NCBI RefSeq assembly: GCF_017573545.1
Contig: NZ_JAGEOK010000043.1
Span: 1-64,000, forward strand
Length of the DNA stretch: 64,000 nt
Direction of reading: 5' to 3'
DNA from: Actinomadura nitritigenes
GTDB taxonomy: Bacteria > Actinomycetota > Actinomycetes > Streptosporangiales > Streptosporangiaceae
Part shown: one piece after another, positions 24,239-32,780 of the stretch
Position numbering within the stretch: the first letter of the stretch is position 1
Layout: every line of letters starts with the position of its first letter
The notes under the pieces: model-generated
What the model was told of the DNA's origin: nothing
Database searches by the model: none
What the model saw: only the letters and a program-made list of their open reading frames with translations
Position numbers and translations under genes: made by a program

Positions 24239-24460
24239 ATGGCGATGGGAGTCAGCCCCGCCGATCTCACCGACGACGACCTGCTCCGTGAGCTGGGGCA
24301 TCTGTACGAGACCCGGATGGACGCGCTCCGGCACGCCGCCGACCAGGCCTACGGCGAGCACACCCAGCGGATGGCCCAGCTGGAGGCCGAGTACCTGCGA
24401 AGGCGCCCGGGCCGCGAGATCGACCCGCAACGCCTGCGCGAGGGCGCCCGCGCCCGCTGA
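24239..24460 (+). CDS. DUF6158 family protein
   Basis: 73-residue helical charged protein with the family pattern DLTDDDLLRELGHLYETR followed by HTQRMAQLEAEYLRR. Function unknown; no catalytic or membrane features. The ATG at 24239 is chosen over an upstream GTG because CTGGAGGAGG lies 8 bases before it. Stands alone, divergent from the cupin-P450 operon. Confidence 0.8.
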   Translation: MAMGVSPADLTDDDLLRELGHLYETRMDALRHAADQAYGEHTQRMAQLEAEYLRRRPGREIDPQRLREGARAR

Positions 24461-24691
24461 CGGGGCGCTCCCCACAGACGCCGTCGCCCGGCCGGTTCCG
24501 CGCCACCGGCCGGGCGTTCGGCATGCCCGGCGCACCGCGCCCGGCTCCCGCGCAGCGCGCAGCGTCGACTTCGGGGCTCGTGTTCGTGTTGTTCCGGCAA
24601 AGGCGGGGGTGTCGGCCGGGAGAGGGGAGGAGGGTGCGGTGCCAGGATCCTGACGGGCGAGAACGCCCGGGATCCTCGGGGGGTGTGATCG

Positions 24692-25564
24692 TTGGGACGG
24701 ACCCGGCGGGGGCGGTACGGACGGGCGTCGGGGAACGAGCCGGGCCTCGGGGAGTGCGTGCGGCGCTGGTGGCCGTTCGCGATCGGCGCCCTGGCCGCCA
24801 CGGGGCTGCTGCTCGGCGTGTACCTGTGGGCTCCGCGCAAGTCGGGCGCGTCGGTCGCCGAGGGGGCGGTGCCCCGCGACTCCGCGCGGCCCGACGCGGC
24901 CTCACCGTCCGGGACGCCGATGGCGTCCTACACGACGCGGTTCCAGCCGGGGCAGCCGCGCGTCCGCAACATCGAGCTGGCCGCGCGGTTGCTGGACGGG
25001 AAGGTGGTGCGGCCGGGCGCGACGTTCTCCTTCAACCGGGTCGTCGGGCCGCGGACGCGGGGCCGCGGGTACGTCCCGGCGCCCGCGATCATGGGGTCGC
25101 GGCTGGTGAAGGATGTGGGCGGCGGCATCTGCCAGGTGTCCACGACGCTGTTCAACGCGGTGTTCCGTGCGGGCCTGGACATCCGGAAGGCGCGCGCGCA
25201 CACCATGTGGATGCCGGAGTACCCGGAGGGGCGCGAGGCGGCGGTGGCCTATCCGAACCTCGACTTCACCTGGAGGAACGACACGGACGCGCCGGTGCGC
25301 ATCCAGGTCGGCTACACGGGCGACTCGCTGACGGTGAGCCTGTGGGGCCACCGCCGGTACGAGGTCCGGTCGCGGACGTCGAAGCGGTACGGGTTCTCGC
25401 CGTACGTGACGGGGGTGGGGCGCGGGCACCGGTGCGTCCCGATGGCCGGCCGGAAGGGCTTCGCCATCGACGTGTGGCGGACGCTGCTCTCCGCCGGCCG
25501 CGAGGTCCGCCGGGAGAAGTTCCACACCGAGTACCGTCCGCAGCCCGAGGTGACCTGCCTGTAG
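24692..25564 (+). CDS. VanW family protein
   Basis: 290-residue membrane-anchored protein: one N-terminal helix (WWPFAIGALAATGLLLGVYL, about residues 26-45), then an extracytoplasmic VanW domain with the characteristic GATFSFN, GGGICQVSTTLFNA and WRNDTDAPVRIQ segments. VanW is found in some vancomycin clusters and widely in Gram-positives, but its biochemical role is unknown. No other van genes are nearby. The TTG start at 24692 has GGGGGG 8 bases upstream. Confidence 0.9.
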   Translation: MGRTRRGRYGRASGNEPGLGECVRRWWPFAIGALAATGLLLGVYLWAPRKSGASVAEGAVPRDSARPDAASPSGTPMASYTTRFQPGQPRVRNIELAARLLDGKVVRPGATFSFNRVVGPRTRGRGYVPAPAIMGSRLVKDVGGGICQVSTTLFNAVFRAGLDIRKARAHTMWMPEYPEGREAAVAYPNLDFTWRNDTDAPVRIQVGYTGDSLTVSLWGHRRYEVRSRTSKRYGFSPYVTGVGRGHRCVPMAGRKGFAIDVWRTLLSAGREVRREKFHTEYRPQPEVTCL

Positions 25565-25607
25565 CCCCCGGCGGGGGCCGCGCGGGTCCGCGTGGCAGTG
25601 TGAGGGC

Positions 25608-26150
25608 ATGACCGTTCGAGAGGGAACCTACGAGCTGGGCCCCGGTGACGGGCGGCTGCTGCTCCGGACGAGCCGCAGCGGCCTCGGCCGGCGCGCCGGC
25701 CACGACCTGACCATCGAGGCGACCGGATGGACGGCGGAGGCGGTGGTCCGCGAGCCGCTGGAGGAGTCGTCCGGGAGGGTCGTCGTCGTGGTGGACGGCC
25801 TGGAGGTCCGGGAGGGCACGGGCGGCGTGAAGCCGCTGTCGGAGAAGGACCGCCGGGACATCGCGGACAACCTTCGCAAGGTTCTGGAGGCTCGCCGCCA
25901 CCCGGAGATCACCTTCACCGCGACGGCGGTCCGCACCGAGGCCGGGGAGGTCGAGGGCGACCTGACCATCATGGGCCGGACGAAGCCCGTCCGGGTCCGC
26001 GCCGAGCTCGACGGGGACCGGCTGCGCGGCGGGGCGACGGTGCAGCAGACCCGCTGGGGGATCAAGCCGTTCTCGGCGTTCTTCGGCGCGCTCCGCCTCG
26101 CCGACGAGGTCGAGGTCGAGTTCGACCTCCGCCTCCCGGTCAACAACTGA
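25608..26150 (+). CDS. YceI family protein
   Basis: 180-residue YceI/lipocalin-like beta-barrel, a family that binds polyisoprenoids or other amphiphiles. It begins with the strand pattern GTYELGPGDGRLLLRTSRSG and contains HPEITFTATAV and a C-terminal VEVEFDLRLPV strand. There is no signal peptide, so the protein is predicted cytosolic, unlike many periplasmic YceI proteins. Located 43 bases after the VanW gene, so the two may be cotranscribed. Confidence 0.92.
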   Translation: MTVREGTYELGPGDGRLLLRTSRSGLGRRAGHDLTIEATGWTAEAVVREPLEESSGRVVVVVDGLEVREGTGGVKPLSEKDRRDIADNLRKVLEARRHPEITFTATAVRTEAGEVEGDLTIMGRTKPVRVRAELDGDRLRGGATVQQTRWGIKPFSAFFGALRLADEVEVEFDLRLPVNN

Positions 26151-26231
26151 TCAACACCGCCGCCGACCGGTCTCGGGGGAGATCGGCCCGCATTAGTGTC
26201 CTAAGCCGCAGATTTCAGGCAGCGGAGCTCC

Positions 26232-27542
26232 ATGGGGGCAGGTATGGCGGCGGTAACCAGGCGGGACTTCGGCAAGGCGGCCGGGCTGGCCGGTCTCGGC
26301 GCGGCGGCCCCTGCGCTGCTGGCGGGCTGCTCGTCCGGCGAATCGGCGCGCTCCGCGCAGGCCGCCGCCGCCGCACAGGCCGCGGCGACGCGGTCGTGGC
26401 GCGTGACCGGGACGGCGCTCGCCGGGCTCGGGAGCTTCGACGCCACGATGAAGAGCTTCATGCAGGCCCGCAACATCCCCTCGGGGCAGCTCGCGGTCGT
26501 CCGCAAGGGCAAGCTGGTGCTGTCGCGCGGATACACGTGGAGCTCCAGCACCGCCTTCACCACGCAGCCGACGTCGCCGTTCCGCCTCGCGAGCCTGAGC
26601 AAGCCGGTGACCGCGACGGCGGTGCTGCGGCTCGTCCAGGACGGGAAGCTGAAGCTCACCGACCGCGCCGCGACGCTGCTCGGACTGTCGACCGCCGCCG
26701 ACCCGCGGCTGAAGGACGTCACCGTCCTGCGGCTGCTGCAGCACCTCGGCGGCTGGGACCGCGACATCTCGCCCGACCCGATGTTCCGGGACGCGGTGAT
26801 CGCCAAGGCGCTCGGCATCCCGCTGCCGGTGAAGCAGGCGAACATCATGAAGTACACGTCGGCGCACAAGCTCGACCATGCGCCGGGCACGAAGTACGCC
26901 TACTCCAACTACGGATTCATGCTGCTCGGCCGCATCATCGAGCGGGTCACCGGGCAGAGCTACGCGTCCTACGTGCAGAAGGCCGTGCTGACGCCGCGCG
27001 CCATCAAGCGGATGAAGCTCGGCCACACCCTCAGCAAGGCGAGCGGCGAGGTCCACTACTACTCCGGCTACACGGGCCCGACCGTGTTCGACAACACCGG
27101 CACGAAGGTCGCGTACCCGTACGGCGCGTTCAACCTGGAGAACATGGACGCGCACGGCGGCTGGCTCGGCACCGCGATGGACCTGACCCGGTTCGCCGGC
27201 ATCTACGACGGCGGCACGAGCGTGCTGACCGCCGCGTCGATCAAGCGGGCGTTCGCGAAGCCGGAGACGGGGATCAACAGCAGCGGCTGGTACTACGGCT
27301 GCGGCTGGATGGTCCGGCCCGTCACCGGCGGCACCGGCATGAACACCTGGCACGACGGCAGCCTCGCCGGGACGAGCACGCTGCTCGTCCGCCGCAACGA
27401 CGGGCTCGCCTGGGCCGCGCTGTTCGACCAGCGGCAGGAGGGCAGCGCGCCGAGCTACAGCGACATCGACCCGGCGCTGCACAAGGCCGCGAACGCGGTG
27501 AAGACCTGGCCCACGGGCGACCTCACCTCGAAGTACTTCTGA
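26232..27542 (+). CDS. Secreted serine hydrolase, class C beta-lactamase/DD-peptidase family
   Basis: 436-residue protein with a twin-arginine signal (TRRDFGKAAG) ending in a lipobox LLAGC, so probably a Tat-exported lipoprotein. The penicillin-binding fold motifs are SLSK (Ser121, Lys124), the Tyr-Ser-Asn motif YSN at about residue 224, and WHDGSLAG replacing KTG. Likely an esterase, beta-lactamase-like or D-aminopeptidase enzyme; activity not predictable. The ATG at 26232 has GGAG about 7 bases upstream. Its last 20 bases overlap the 3' end of the convergent glycosyltransferase-like gene. Confidence 0.9.
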   Translation: MGAGMAAVTRRDFGKAAGLAGLGAAAPALLAGCSSGESARSAQAAAAAQAAATRSWRVTGTALAGLGSFDATMKSFMQARNIPSGQLAVVRKGKLVLSRGYTWSSSTAFTTQPTSPFRLASLSKPVTATAVLRLVQDGKLKLTDRAATLLGLSTAADPRLKDVTVLRLLQHLGGWDRDISPDPMFRDAVIAKALGIPLPVKQANIMKYTSAHKLDHAPGTKYAYSNYGFMLLGRIIERVTGQSYASYVQKAVLTPRAIKRMKLGHTLSKASGEVHYYSGYTGPTVFDNTGTKVAYPYGAFNLENMDAHGGWLGTAMDLTRFAGIYDGGTSVLTAASIKRAFAKPETGINSSGWYYGCGWMVRPVTGGTGMNTWHDGSLAGTSTLLVRRNDGLAWAALFDQRQEGSAPSYSDIDPALHKAANAVKTWPTGDLTSKYF

Positions 27543-28302
27543 CGCGGGCGGCGCGCGCGAACTGGTCGTCGAGGGTGCGCGGGAACGGCAGCATCCGGTG
27601 CCGGTCCCGCCAGGGCGCGTACTGCCGGACGGCGTTGAACCCGGCGGCGGTGACGATCCGCTCGACGCCGGGGCCGGGCGGCCCCGCGGGGTAGGCGTCC
27701 AGGTGGACGACCCCCGAGGGCAGGCCGTCCGGGCGGTGCGGCGAGACGAGCGTCAGGGGAGGGTCCTCGCCCTCCATGGCCGCCATGTCCCGCGCGTAGG
27801 CGAGGAGTTCGAGCGTCTCGGCGTCCGGGCCGCTGTGGACGACCAGCCAGCCGCGGACGTCGAGCGGCTCGGACGGCGGATCGGTCAACGCGAGCGGCAT
27901 CACCTCGGCGGACACCGCGCGGAGGTGGGCCTCGTGGGCGGGGCCGACGGGTTCGAGGAGGAACGTCCGGTCGAAGCGGGGCGGGTCGCCGGGGAGGAGC
28001 GGCAGGTACGCGTCCCAGCGCAGCAGCCGCGCCAGGTGCGTCACCCGGATCCCGGACGGTGGCCGGGTGAGCTCGCCCCTGAGGCCGGCCGGGAAGGCGT
28101 CGACGACCAGCTCGTCCGGTGCGAGCGCGGCCAGGCCCGTGGACGCGGGCCGCACCGTCCAGCCGGACGAGACGCGCGGGTCGGCGGCGAACGGCGAGTC
28201 CGAGAGGACCACGACCTCGTCGTCCACCGCCAGCGTGTGCAGGAACGCGCGGAGCCGGGTGAGGTGCCCGAGCCCGCCGCCGGCCGCGTAGCAGGCGATC
28301 AA
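27523..28302 (-). CDS. GT-B-type glycosyltransferase-like protein
   Basis: 259-residue protein beginning LIACYAAGGGLGHLTRLRAFL, the glycine-rich N-terminal loop of MurG/GT28-like GT-B glycosyltransferases, and having a C-terminal IVTAAGFNAVRQYAP resembling the donor-binding end. It is shorter than a usual GT-B enzyme (350-400), so part of the fold may be reduced. The TTG start at 28302 overlaps the stop of the upstream GT4 gene (TTGA). Last gene of the six-gene glycan operon. Confidence 0.7.
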   Translation of the reverse strand: MIACYAAGGGLGHLTRLRAFLHTLAVDDEVVVLSDSPFAADPRVSSGWTVRPASTGLAALAPDELVVDAFPAGLRGELTRPPSGIRVTHLARLLRWDAYLPLLPGDPPRFDRTFLLEPVGPAHEAHLRAVSAEVMPLALTDPPSEPLDVRGWLVVHSGPDAETLELLAYARDMAAMEGEDPPLTLVSPHRPDGLPSGVVHLDAYPAGPPGPGVERIVTAAGFNAVRQYAPWRDRHRMLPFPRTLDDQFARAARVRSTSR

Positions 28303-29423
28303 CGCGCCTCGCCGAGGACCGCGAGGTACCCGGCGGTCTCGGCGGCGGGGGTGAAGTCGCGGGCGATCCGCTCGGCGCCCGCCGCGCCGAGCGCCGCCAG
28401 CTCCTCGTCGCTCGCGCGGGCCGCGCGGTCGATCGCGGCGCGGCACGCGTGCGCGTCGCCGGCCGGGAACGCGAAGCCGATCGCGTCGTCCGCCACGTCC
28501 GCGAGGCCGCCCGCGTCCGAGCAGATCAGCGGGACCCCGAGCGCCGCCGCCTCCAGCGCCACGTTCGGCATCCCGTCGTAGAACGACGGGAGCGCCGCGA
28601 GGTCGCAGCCCGCGTAGACGGCGGGCAGGTCGTAGCGTTCGAGGAACGGCAGGAACGAGTGCGGCACCTCGTCCTTGCGCTCGGCCAGCCAGGCCGTCAC
28701 GGTCTCCTCGACCTCGCCGACGAGGACCAGGTGGAACCGGTCGGCATGGCCGGACGCGACCAGCGCGTCCAGGAAGAACCCGACGCCCTTCTTGTTCTTC
28801 AGCTGCCCGATGATCCCGATGGTGCGGCGCCCCGGCTCGACGTTCTCCGCCCGCCAGGCGCGCCCGCGCTCCCGCTCCGACGGCAGGACGCGCCACTGCG
28901 CGGTGTCGACGCTGTTCGCCACGAACGTCACGGCCGCGTCCGGGGCCAGCGCCGTCACCAGCGGCCTGTGGTCGCGCGCCACCACGCAGACCCGCGCGGA
29001 GGCGCGCAGCGCGTCCGCCAGGACGCCGCGCCGCCGCATCGAGAACACGCCGACGTCGATGTCGTTGCCGCGCAGCAGCGTGATCAGCGGCGCGTCCACC
29101 AGCCGGGCGAGGACGGGCGCGGCGAGCATCGAGTACGTGCCGCCGAACGCGACGACGTGCGTGTACGCGCCCGTGAGCCGCTCGGCGGTCAGCGTCGTCC
29201 ACAGCCGGCGCAGCGCGTGCTCGGGGTCGTCGCCGAGCGGGGCGGTCAGCAGCCGGCCGCCGTGCTCGCGCGTCACCGCCCAGGGCCGCTCTCGCCGCGT
29301 CAGGTGCGCGACGTCCACCTCGACGCCGGCGCCGCGCAGCCCCCGGACGATCCGGTCGCACGAGTTGGCCATCCCGCCCTGACTCGGCGGATAGTGCTCT
29401 GTCACCCAGAGGACATGCGTCAT
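28299..29423 (-). CDS. Glycosyltransferase family 4 enzyme
   Basis: 374-residue GT-B, GT4-type glycosyltransferase. The N-terminal acceptor domain starts TEHYPPSQGGMANSC; the donor domain has IGIIGQLKNKKGVGFFL and the nucleotide-sugar E-x7-E motif region in PSFYDGMPNVALEAAALGVP. Transfers a hexose-type sugar to a membrane lipid or glycan acceptor; donor and acceptor unknown. The stop of the upstream zinc-finger gene shares a base with its start (TGATG), showing coupling. Confidence 0.9.
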   Translation of the reverse strand: MTHVLWVTEHYPPSQGGMANSCDRIVRGLRGAGVEVDVAHLTRRERPWAVTREHGGRLLTAPLGDDPEHALRRLWTTLTAERLTGAYTHVVAFGGTYSMLAAPVLARLVDAPLITLLRGNDIDVGVFSMRRRGVLADALRASARVCVVARDHRPLVTALAPDAAVTFVANSVDTAQWRVLPSERERGRAWRAENVEPGRRTIGIIGQLKNKKGVGFFLDALVASGHADRFHLVLVGEVEETVTAWLAERKDEVPHSFLPFLERYDLPAVYAGCDLAALPSFYDGMPNVALEAAALGVPLICSDAGGLADVADDAIGFAFPAGDAHACRAAIDRAARASDEELAALGAAGAERIARDFTPAAETAGYLAVLGEAR

Positions 29424-29779
29424 CAGCTGTCCACGAACCCGCCGTCGCCGTCGTCCGGCCCGAAGTCGCCTTCCCCGTACGAGTAGCCGTCGCCGGGGTT
29501 GAACGCGCCGCGGTCATAGGAGTCGAACGACGAGTACCACTGGTCGTCGTAGTACGTCTGCGAGCTGCTCTCGTAGTACCTGCGCCGGTACCCGCTGGCA
29601 TAGGACGGGTCGTACGGGTCCGGCGGGCCGCCCGCCTGCGCGGCGCAGGCCGGGCAGTACCCGCCCTGCACGGCGTGCTCGGCGCAGACCGCGCGCCCGC
29701 ATCCCGGGCACGCCGCCACGGCGGGCCGCCCGCAGCGTCCGAGCAGGAAGAACCCGGTGGTCACGGTGCAGGGCGTCAC
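29423..29779 (-). CDS. Small B-box-like zinc-finger protein with Tyr/Asp/Ser-rich tail
   Basis: 118 residues. The N-terminal 45 carry a C16-x7-C24-x2-C27-x4-C32-x2-H35-x6-C42-x2-C45 pattern (CPGCGRAVCAEH, then YCPAC), like a B-box or treble-clef zinc-binding module. The rest is low complexity, rich in Tyr, Ser, Asp and Gly (RRRYYESSSQTYYDDQWY region), likely disordered. No enzymatic motif. It sits between two unrelated genes in a glycan operon by GTGA and TGATG overlaps. I do not recognise its function; a scaffold or regulatory role is a guess. Confidence 0.7.
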   Translation of the reverse strand: MTPCTVTTGFFLLGRCGRPAVAACPGCGRAVCAEHAVQGGYCPACAAQAGGPPDPYDPSYASGYRRRYYESSSQTYYDDQWYSSFDSYDRGAFNPGDGYSYGEGDFGPDDGDGGFVDS

Positions 29780-30504
29780 CGCGTGCTCCTTCCGGCCGCG
29801 CCGGTCGGCGTCCAGCGGAACGGCTCCGTCGACACGTGCAGGATCCGCTCGCGCAGCTCGTCGTCCTTCAGCGGCCCGAGCAGCTTGGCGTTCGCGCGGA
29901 TCACGAACCGGTTGCCGTCCTTCACCCGCACCTGGATCCACCTCGGCGGCGGCGTGCCGGGCGGCCGCGGGGCCGCGCCCTTCCCCAGCCGGCGCGTCAC
30001 GCTGACCATCTGCACCGTCTTCGTCTTGTGCTTGTACTTGATCTTGCCGCGCGGGTTCCGCTTCCTGTACTTGCGGTGCCGGACGCGGTCGGTCACGGCC
30101 AGCTCCACGACGCTGCCGTCCCGCAGCTCGGCGCGCATCCGCAGCCACGGGTCGAGGACGAACCACTCCTTCATCGACATGATCGGCCTGGACACCTGCA
30201 CCGGCCGCTCGGGGCCGCGCTTCTCGGGGACGTCCGCGCCCCGCGTGTCCAGCGCCACCGACAGCATGCCCTCGGGGGGCATGTCCGCCGCGAGGACGCG
30301 CAGCATCGGCACCAGCACCCCGGACGTCCGGGGGGTGATCCGCCACCTGCGCCGCTTCACCGCCGCCTCATGGCCGGCGAGGCTCCGGATCACCGGTTCC
30401 CACTGGTCGCGCGGCAGCGACACCGAGAACCACTTCTCCTCCACCAGCGTCCGGTGCAGCGGGTGGAACCCCTCGATGGCCGCGCGTTGCTTGCGCCAGA
30501 ACAT
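29776..30504 (-). CDS. Uncharacterised basic protein in the glycan operon
   Basis: 242-residue protein I do not recognise. It is mixed alpha/beta by eye, with a charged N-terminal part (FWRKQRAAIEGFHPLHRTLVEE is the opening region), a middle segment PIMSMKEWFVLDPWLRMRAELRDG, a very basic stretch RHRKYRKRNPRGKIKYKHK around residue 150, and a C-terminal region containing IQVRVKDGNRFVIRANAK. No signal peptide or membrane helix. The ATG at 30504 (GGTGGG upstream) was preferred. Embedded between GT4 and zinc-finger genes with 4-base overlap downstream. Could bind anionic glycan, lipid or nucleic acid; this is only composition-based. Confidence 0.6.
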   Translation of the reverse strand: MFWRKQRAAIEGFHPLHRTLVEEKWFSVSLPRDQWEPVIRSLAGHEAAVKRRRWRITPRTSGVLVPMLRVLAADMPPEGMLSVALDTRGADVPEKRGPERPVQVSRPIMSMKEWFVLDPWLRMRAELRDGSVVELAVTDRVRHRKYRKRNPRGKIKYKHKTKTVQMVSVTRRLGKGAAPRPPGTPPPRWIQVRVKDGNRFVIRANAKLLGPLKDDELRERILHVSTEPFRWTPTGAAGRSTR

Positions 30505-30516
30505 GACGACACCCAC

Positions 30517-31680
30517 CTATCGGTCTGACGGCGCGATCGTACGGTAGACCTCGGCCAGCCGGGCGCGTGACCGCGTCCAGGTCAGGCCGCCGGCGACGCG
30601 CGCGCGGGCCCGTGCGCCCATCGCGGCGGCCTCGCCGGGGTACTCCAGCAGGATCCGGACGGCCCGCGCCAGCTCCGCCGGACGGTCCGCCGGGACGAGC
30701 CGCCCGTGCTCCCCGTCCGCCATGAGCTCGCGGACCGCCGGCAGGTCCGAGGCGACGACCGGCACGCCCGCCGCCATCGACTCGATCACCTTCAGCGGCG
30801 CGCAGCCCTGGTCGAGGTTGCGGGCGCAGCCGGTCAGCGGCGCCACCGACACCTCGGCGTGCGCCAGCCACGCGGCGACCTCGGGGTGCGGCAGCGCGAA
30901 CCGCCAGTCCAGGCGGTCGGCGACGCCGAGCCGCTCCGCCAGCCGCCGCACCGGCTTCGCGCGCCGCTCCGGGACGGACGAGCAGATCACCAGCCGCAGG
31001 TCCGCGAGGTCGCCCAGCCGCGCGAACGCCCGGAGCAGCACGTCGATGCCCTGCCACGGCTGGAGCGCCCCGACGTAGACGATGTACCGGCCGGGCGCGC
31101 CGGCGGGCCGCGCCGTCTCGCCGGGGAGGTCCGCGCCGTTCGGGACGAGATGGACCTTCTCCTCCGCCGCCCCGAGCCTCCGGACGGCCTCGCCGATCAC
31201 CCGCGACGGCACGACGACCGCGTCGCAGCGGTCCAGGCAGAACCGCTCCAGCTCGCGGATCTTGGCGAGCGTCGCGGGCGACGCCCATGGCCAGGTGTGG
31301 CCCATCTCGATGGACGGCAGCCCGTTCACCTCGAACAGGACCCGGTACCGCCGGCCGTCGGCGGTCAGCGCGGGCAGCGCGCTCCACGGGTCCCTGACAT
31401 GGACGACCTCCAGCGACCCCGCGTGCTCCCTCAGCAGGGCCGCCGCCCACGCCGAGTACGCCTCCGCCCGGTCGATCAGGTTCGGGACCTGCTCCTCGAA
31501 CCTGACGATCTCCCGCGCGCCCTCCCGCTGGCAGCCGGGCAGCCCGCCGCCGCCGAGCACGCCCAGCAGACCGCCGCCGAACCGCTCGAAGAGCTCGTCG
31601 GCCATCTGCGCGATGTGCACCGCCGACCCCTTGCCCGACGGGAAGCGGTCGAACGCGAGATACGCCGCCCGGTGCCTCAT
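30517..31680 (-). CDS. Glycosyltransferase family 4 enzyme
   Basis: 387-residue GT4-type glycosyltransferase, with N-terminal acceptor domain AYLAFDRFPSGKGSAVHIAQM and donor domain segments YIVYVGALQPWQGIDVLL and GCAPLKVIESMAAGVPVVAS containing the conserved glutamate. Its ATG overlaps the epimerase stop (ATGA). The second GT4 of the operon is only moderately similar by eye, so they probably add different sugars. Substrate unknown. Confidence 0.9.
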   Translation of the reverse strand: MRHRAAYLAFDRFPSGKGSAVHIAQMADELFERFGGGLLGVLGGGGLPGCQREGAREIVRFEEQVPNLIDRAEAYSAWAAALLREHAGSLEVVHVRDPWSALPALTADGRRYRVLFEVNGLPSIEMGHTWPWASPATLAKIRELERFCLDRCDAVVVPSRVIGEAVRRLGAAEEKVHLVPNGADLPGETARPAGAPGRYIVYVGALQPWQGIDVLLRAFARLGDLADLRLVICSSVPERRAKPVRRLAERLGVADRLDWRFALPHPEVAAWLAHAEVSVAPLTGCARNLDQGCAPLKVIESMAAGVPVVASDLPAVRELMADGEHGRLVPADRPAELARAVRILLEYPGEAAAMGARARARVAGGLTWTRSRARLAEVYRTIAPSDR

Positions 31681-32642
31681 CCGACGGCCACCTCCCGCAC
31701 CCGCAGCGACCGGTGCCAGGCGATCTGGTCCGCCAGGCCGTCCGCGAGCGAGGTGGTGGCCGACCAGCCCAGCAGCCGCGCGGCCAGCCCGCAGTCCGCC
31801 CAGGTCAGCGCCGCGTCACCGGCCACCGGCGCCTCCCGGCGGATCTCGGGCCGCACGCCGAGCACCCCGGTCAGCAGCGCGATCGCCGCCCGCACCGCCA
31901 CCGGCTCGGGATGGCCGACGTTGAGGGCGACGCCCGGCGGCAGGTCCTCGGCGGCCGCCGCCAGCGTCGCCGCCACCACGTCCCGCACGTGCGTGAACGA
32001 CCGCGACGTCCGCCCGTCCCCGAAGACCGGCAGCGGGCGCCCGTCCAGCGCCGCCTCCACGAAGCGGTGGAACGCCATGTCGGGCCGCTGCCGGGGGCCG
32101 TAGACCGAGAAGTACCGGAGCACCACGGTGCGCAGGCCGTTCTCCGCGGCGAGGCCCGCGAGCCGCTCGACCTCCACCTTGCTGGCCGCGTAGGGGCTCG
32201 CCGGGGCGAGCGGATCGTCCTCCCGGTTCGGCCGGTGCCCCGCCGACCCGTACACCGACGAGCTCGACGCGACCACCACCCGCGGGCGCAGCCGCGCCGG
32301 ACGGCGCGCGCACGCCTCCAGCAGCCGCGCCGTCGCCAGCACGTTGTCGCGCTCCGCCGCCGCGCGCCCGCCGCCCCACGAGCTGCGCACGCCCGGCCGC
32401 CCCGCGAGATGGACCACGACGTCGGCGGCGGCGACCGCGTCGAGGTCGTCCACCGCCAGGTCCCGCTCCAGCGCCGTGACGCCCGGCAGCGCCCCCACCT
32501 CGGCCCACGCGCGCCGCGCCGGCTCCGGCGCCGGCGACCGCCCGGGCGCGTCGACGGCGAGGACCTCGTGCCCCGCGCCCGACAAGGCGCCGGCCACATG
32601 GCCCCCGATGAATCCCGCCGCTCCCGTCACCACCACCCGCAC
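31677..32642 (-). CDS. NAD-dependent nucleotide-sugar epimerase/dehydratase
   Basis: 321-residue extended short-chain dehydrogenase. It has the GAAGFIGG nucleotide loop, the SSSSVYG active-site serine segment, the catalytic Tyr-x3-Lys as YAASK, and RYFSVYGPRQRPDMA, typical of UDP-glucuronate or UDP-glucose 4-epimerases. It supplies an activated sugar, probably for the two GT4 enzymes downstream. First gene of the glycan operon and divergent from the ECF sigma factor at 32781. Confidence 0.9.
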   Translation of the reverse strand: MRVVVTGAAGFIGGHVAGALSGAGHEVLAVDAPGRSPAPEPARRAWAEVGALPGVTALERDLAVDDLDAVAAADVVVHLAGRPGVRSSWGGGRAAAERDNVLATARLLEACARRPARLRPRVVVASSSSVYGSAGHRPNREDDPLAPASPYAASKVEVERLAGLAAENGLRTVVLRYFSVYGPRQRPDMAFHRFVEAALDGRPLPVFGDGRTSRSFTHVRDVVAATLAAAAEDLPPGVALNVGHPEPVAVRAAIALLTGVLGVRPEIRREAPVAGDAALTWADCGLAARLLGWSATTSLADGLADQIAWHRSLRVREVAVG

Positions 32643-32780
32643 GCGGGCACCCTATCCATCCCGCCGCGTTCTTGGACAGATCCACAGGAGTCGCTGACCA
32701 GCGAAGATCGAACAGGGTGTAGGCGAAACGGCCCTGCCGGACATCTCCGAGCGACACCGACCCGAGAGAAGGGAGCCGGC

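Noticed and set aside
24692..25564. Vancomycin-resistance locus because of VanW
   Set aside because: VanW is common outside van clusters and no vanHAX, vanRS or D-Ala-D-Lac ligase genes are near.
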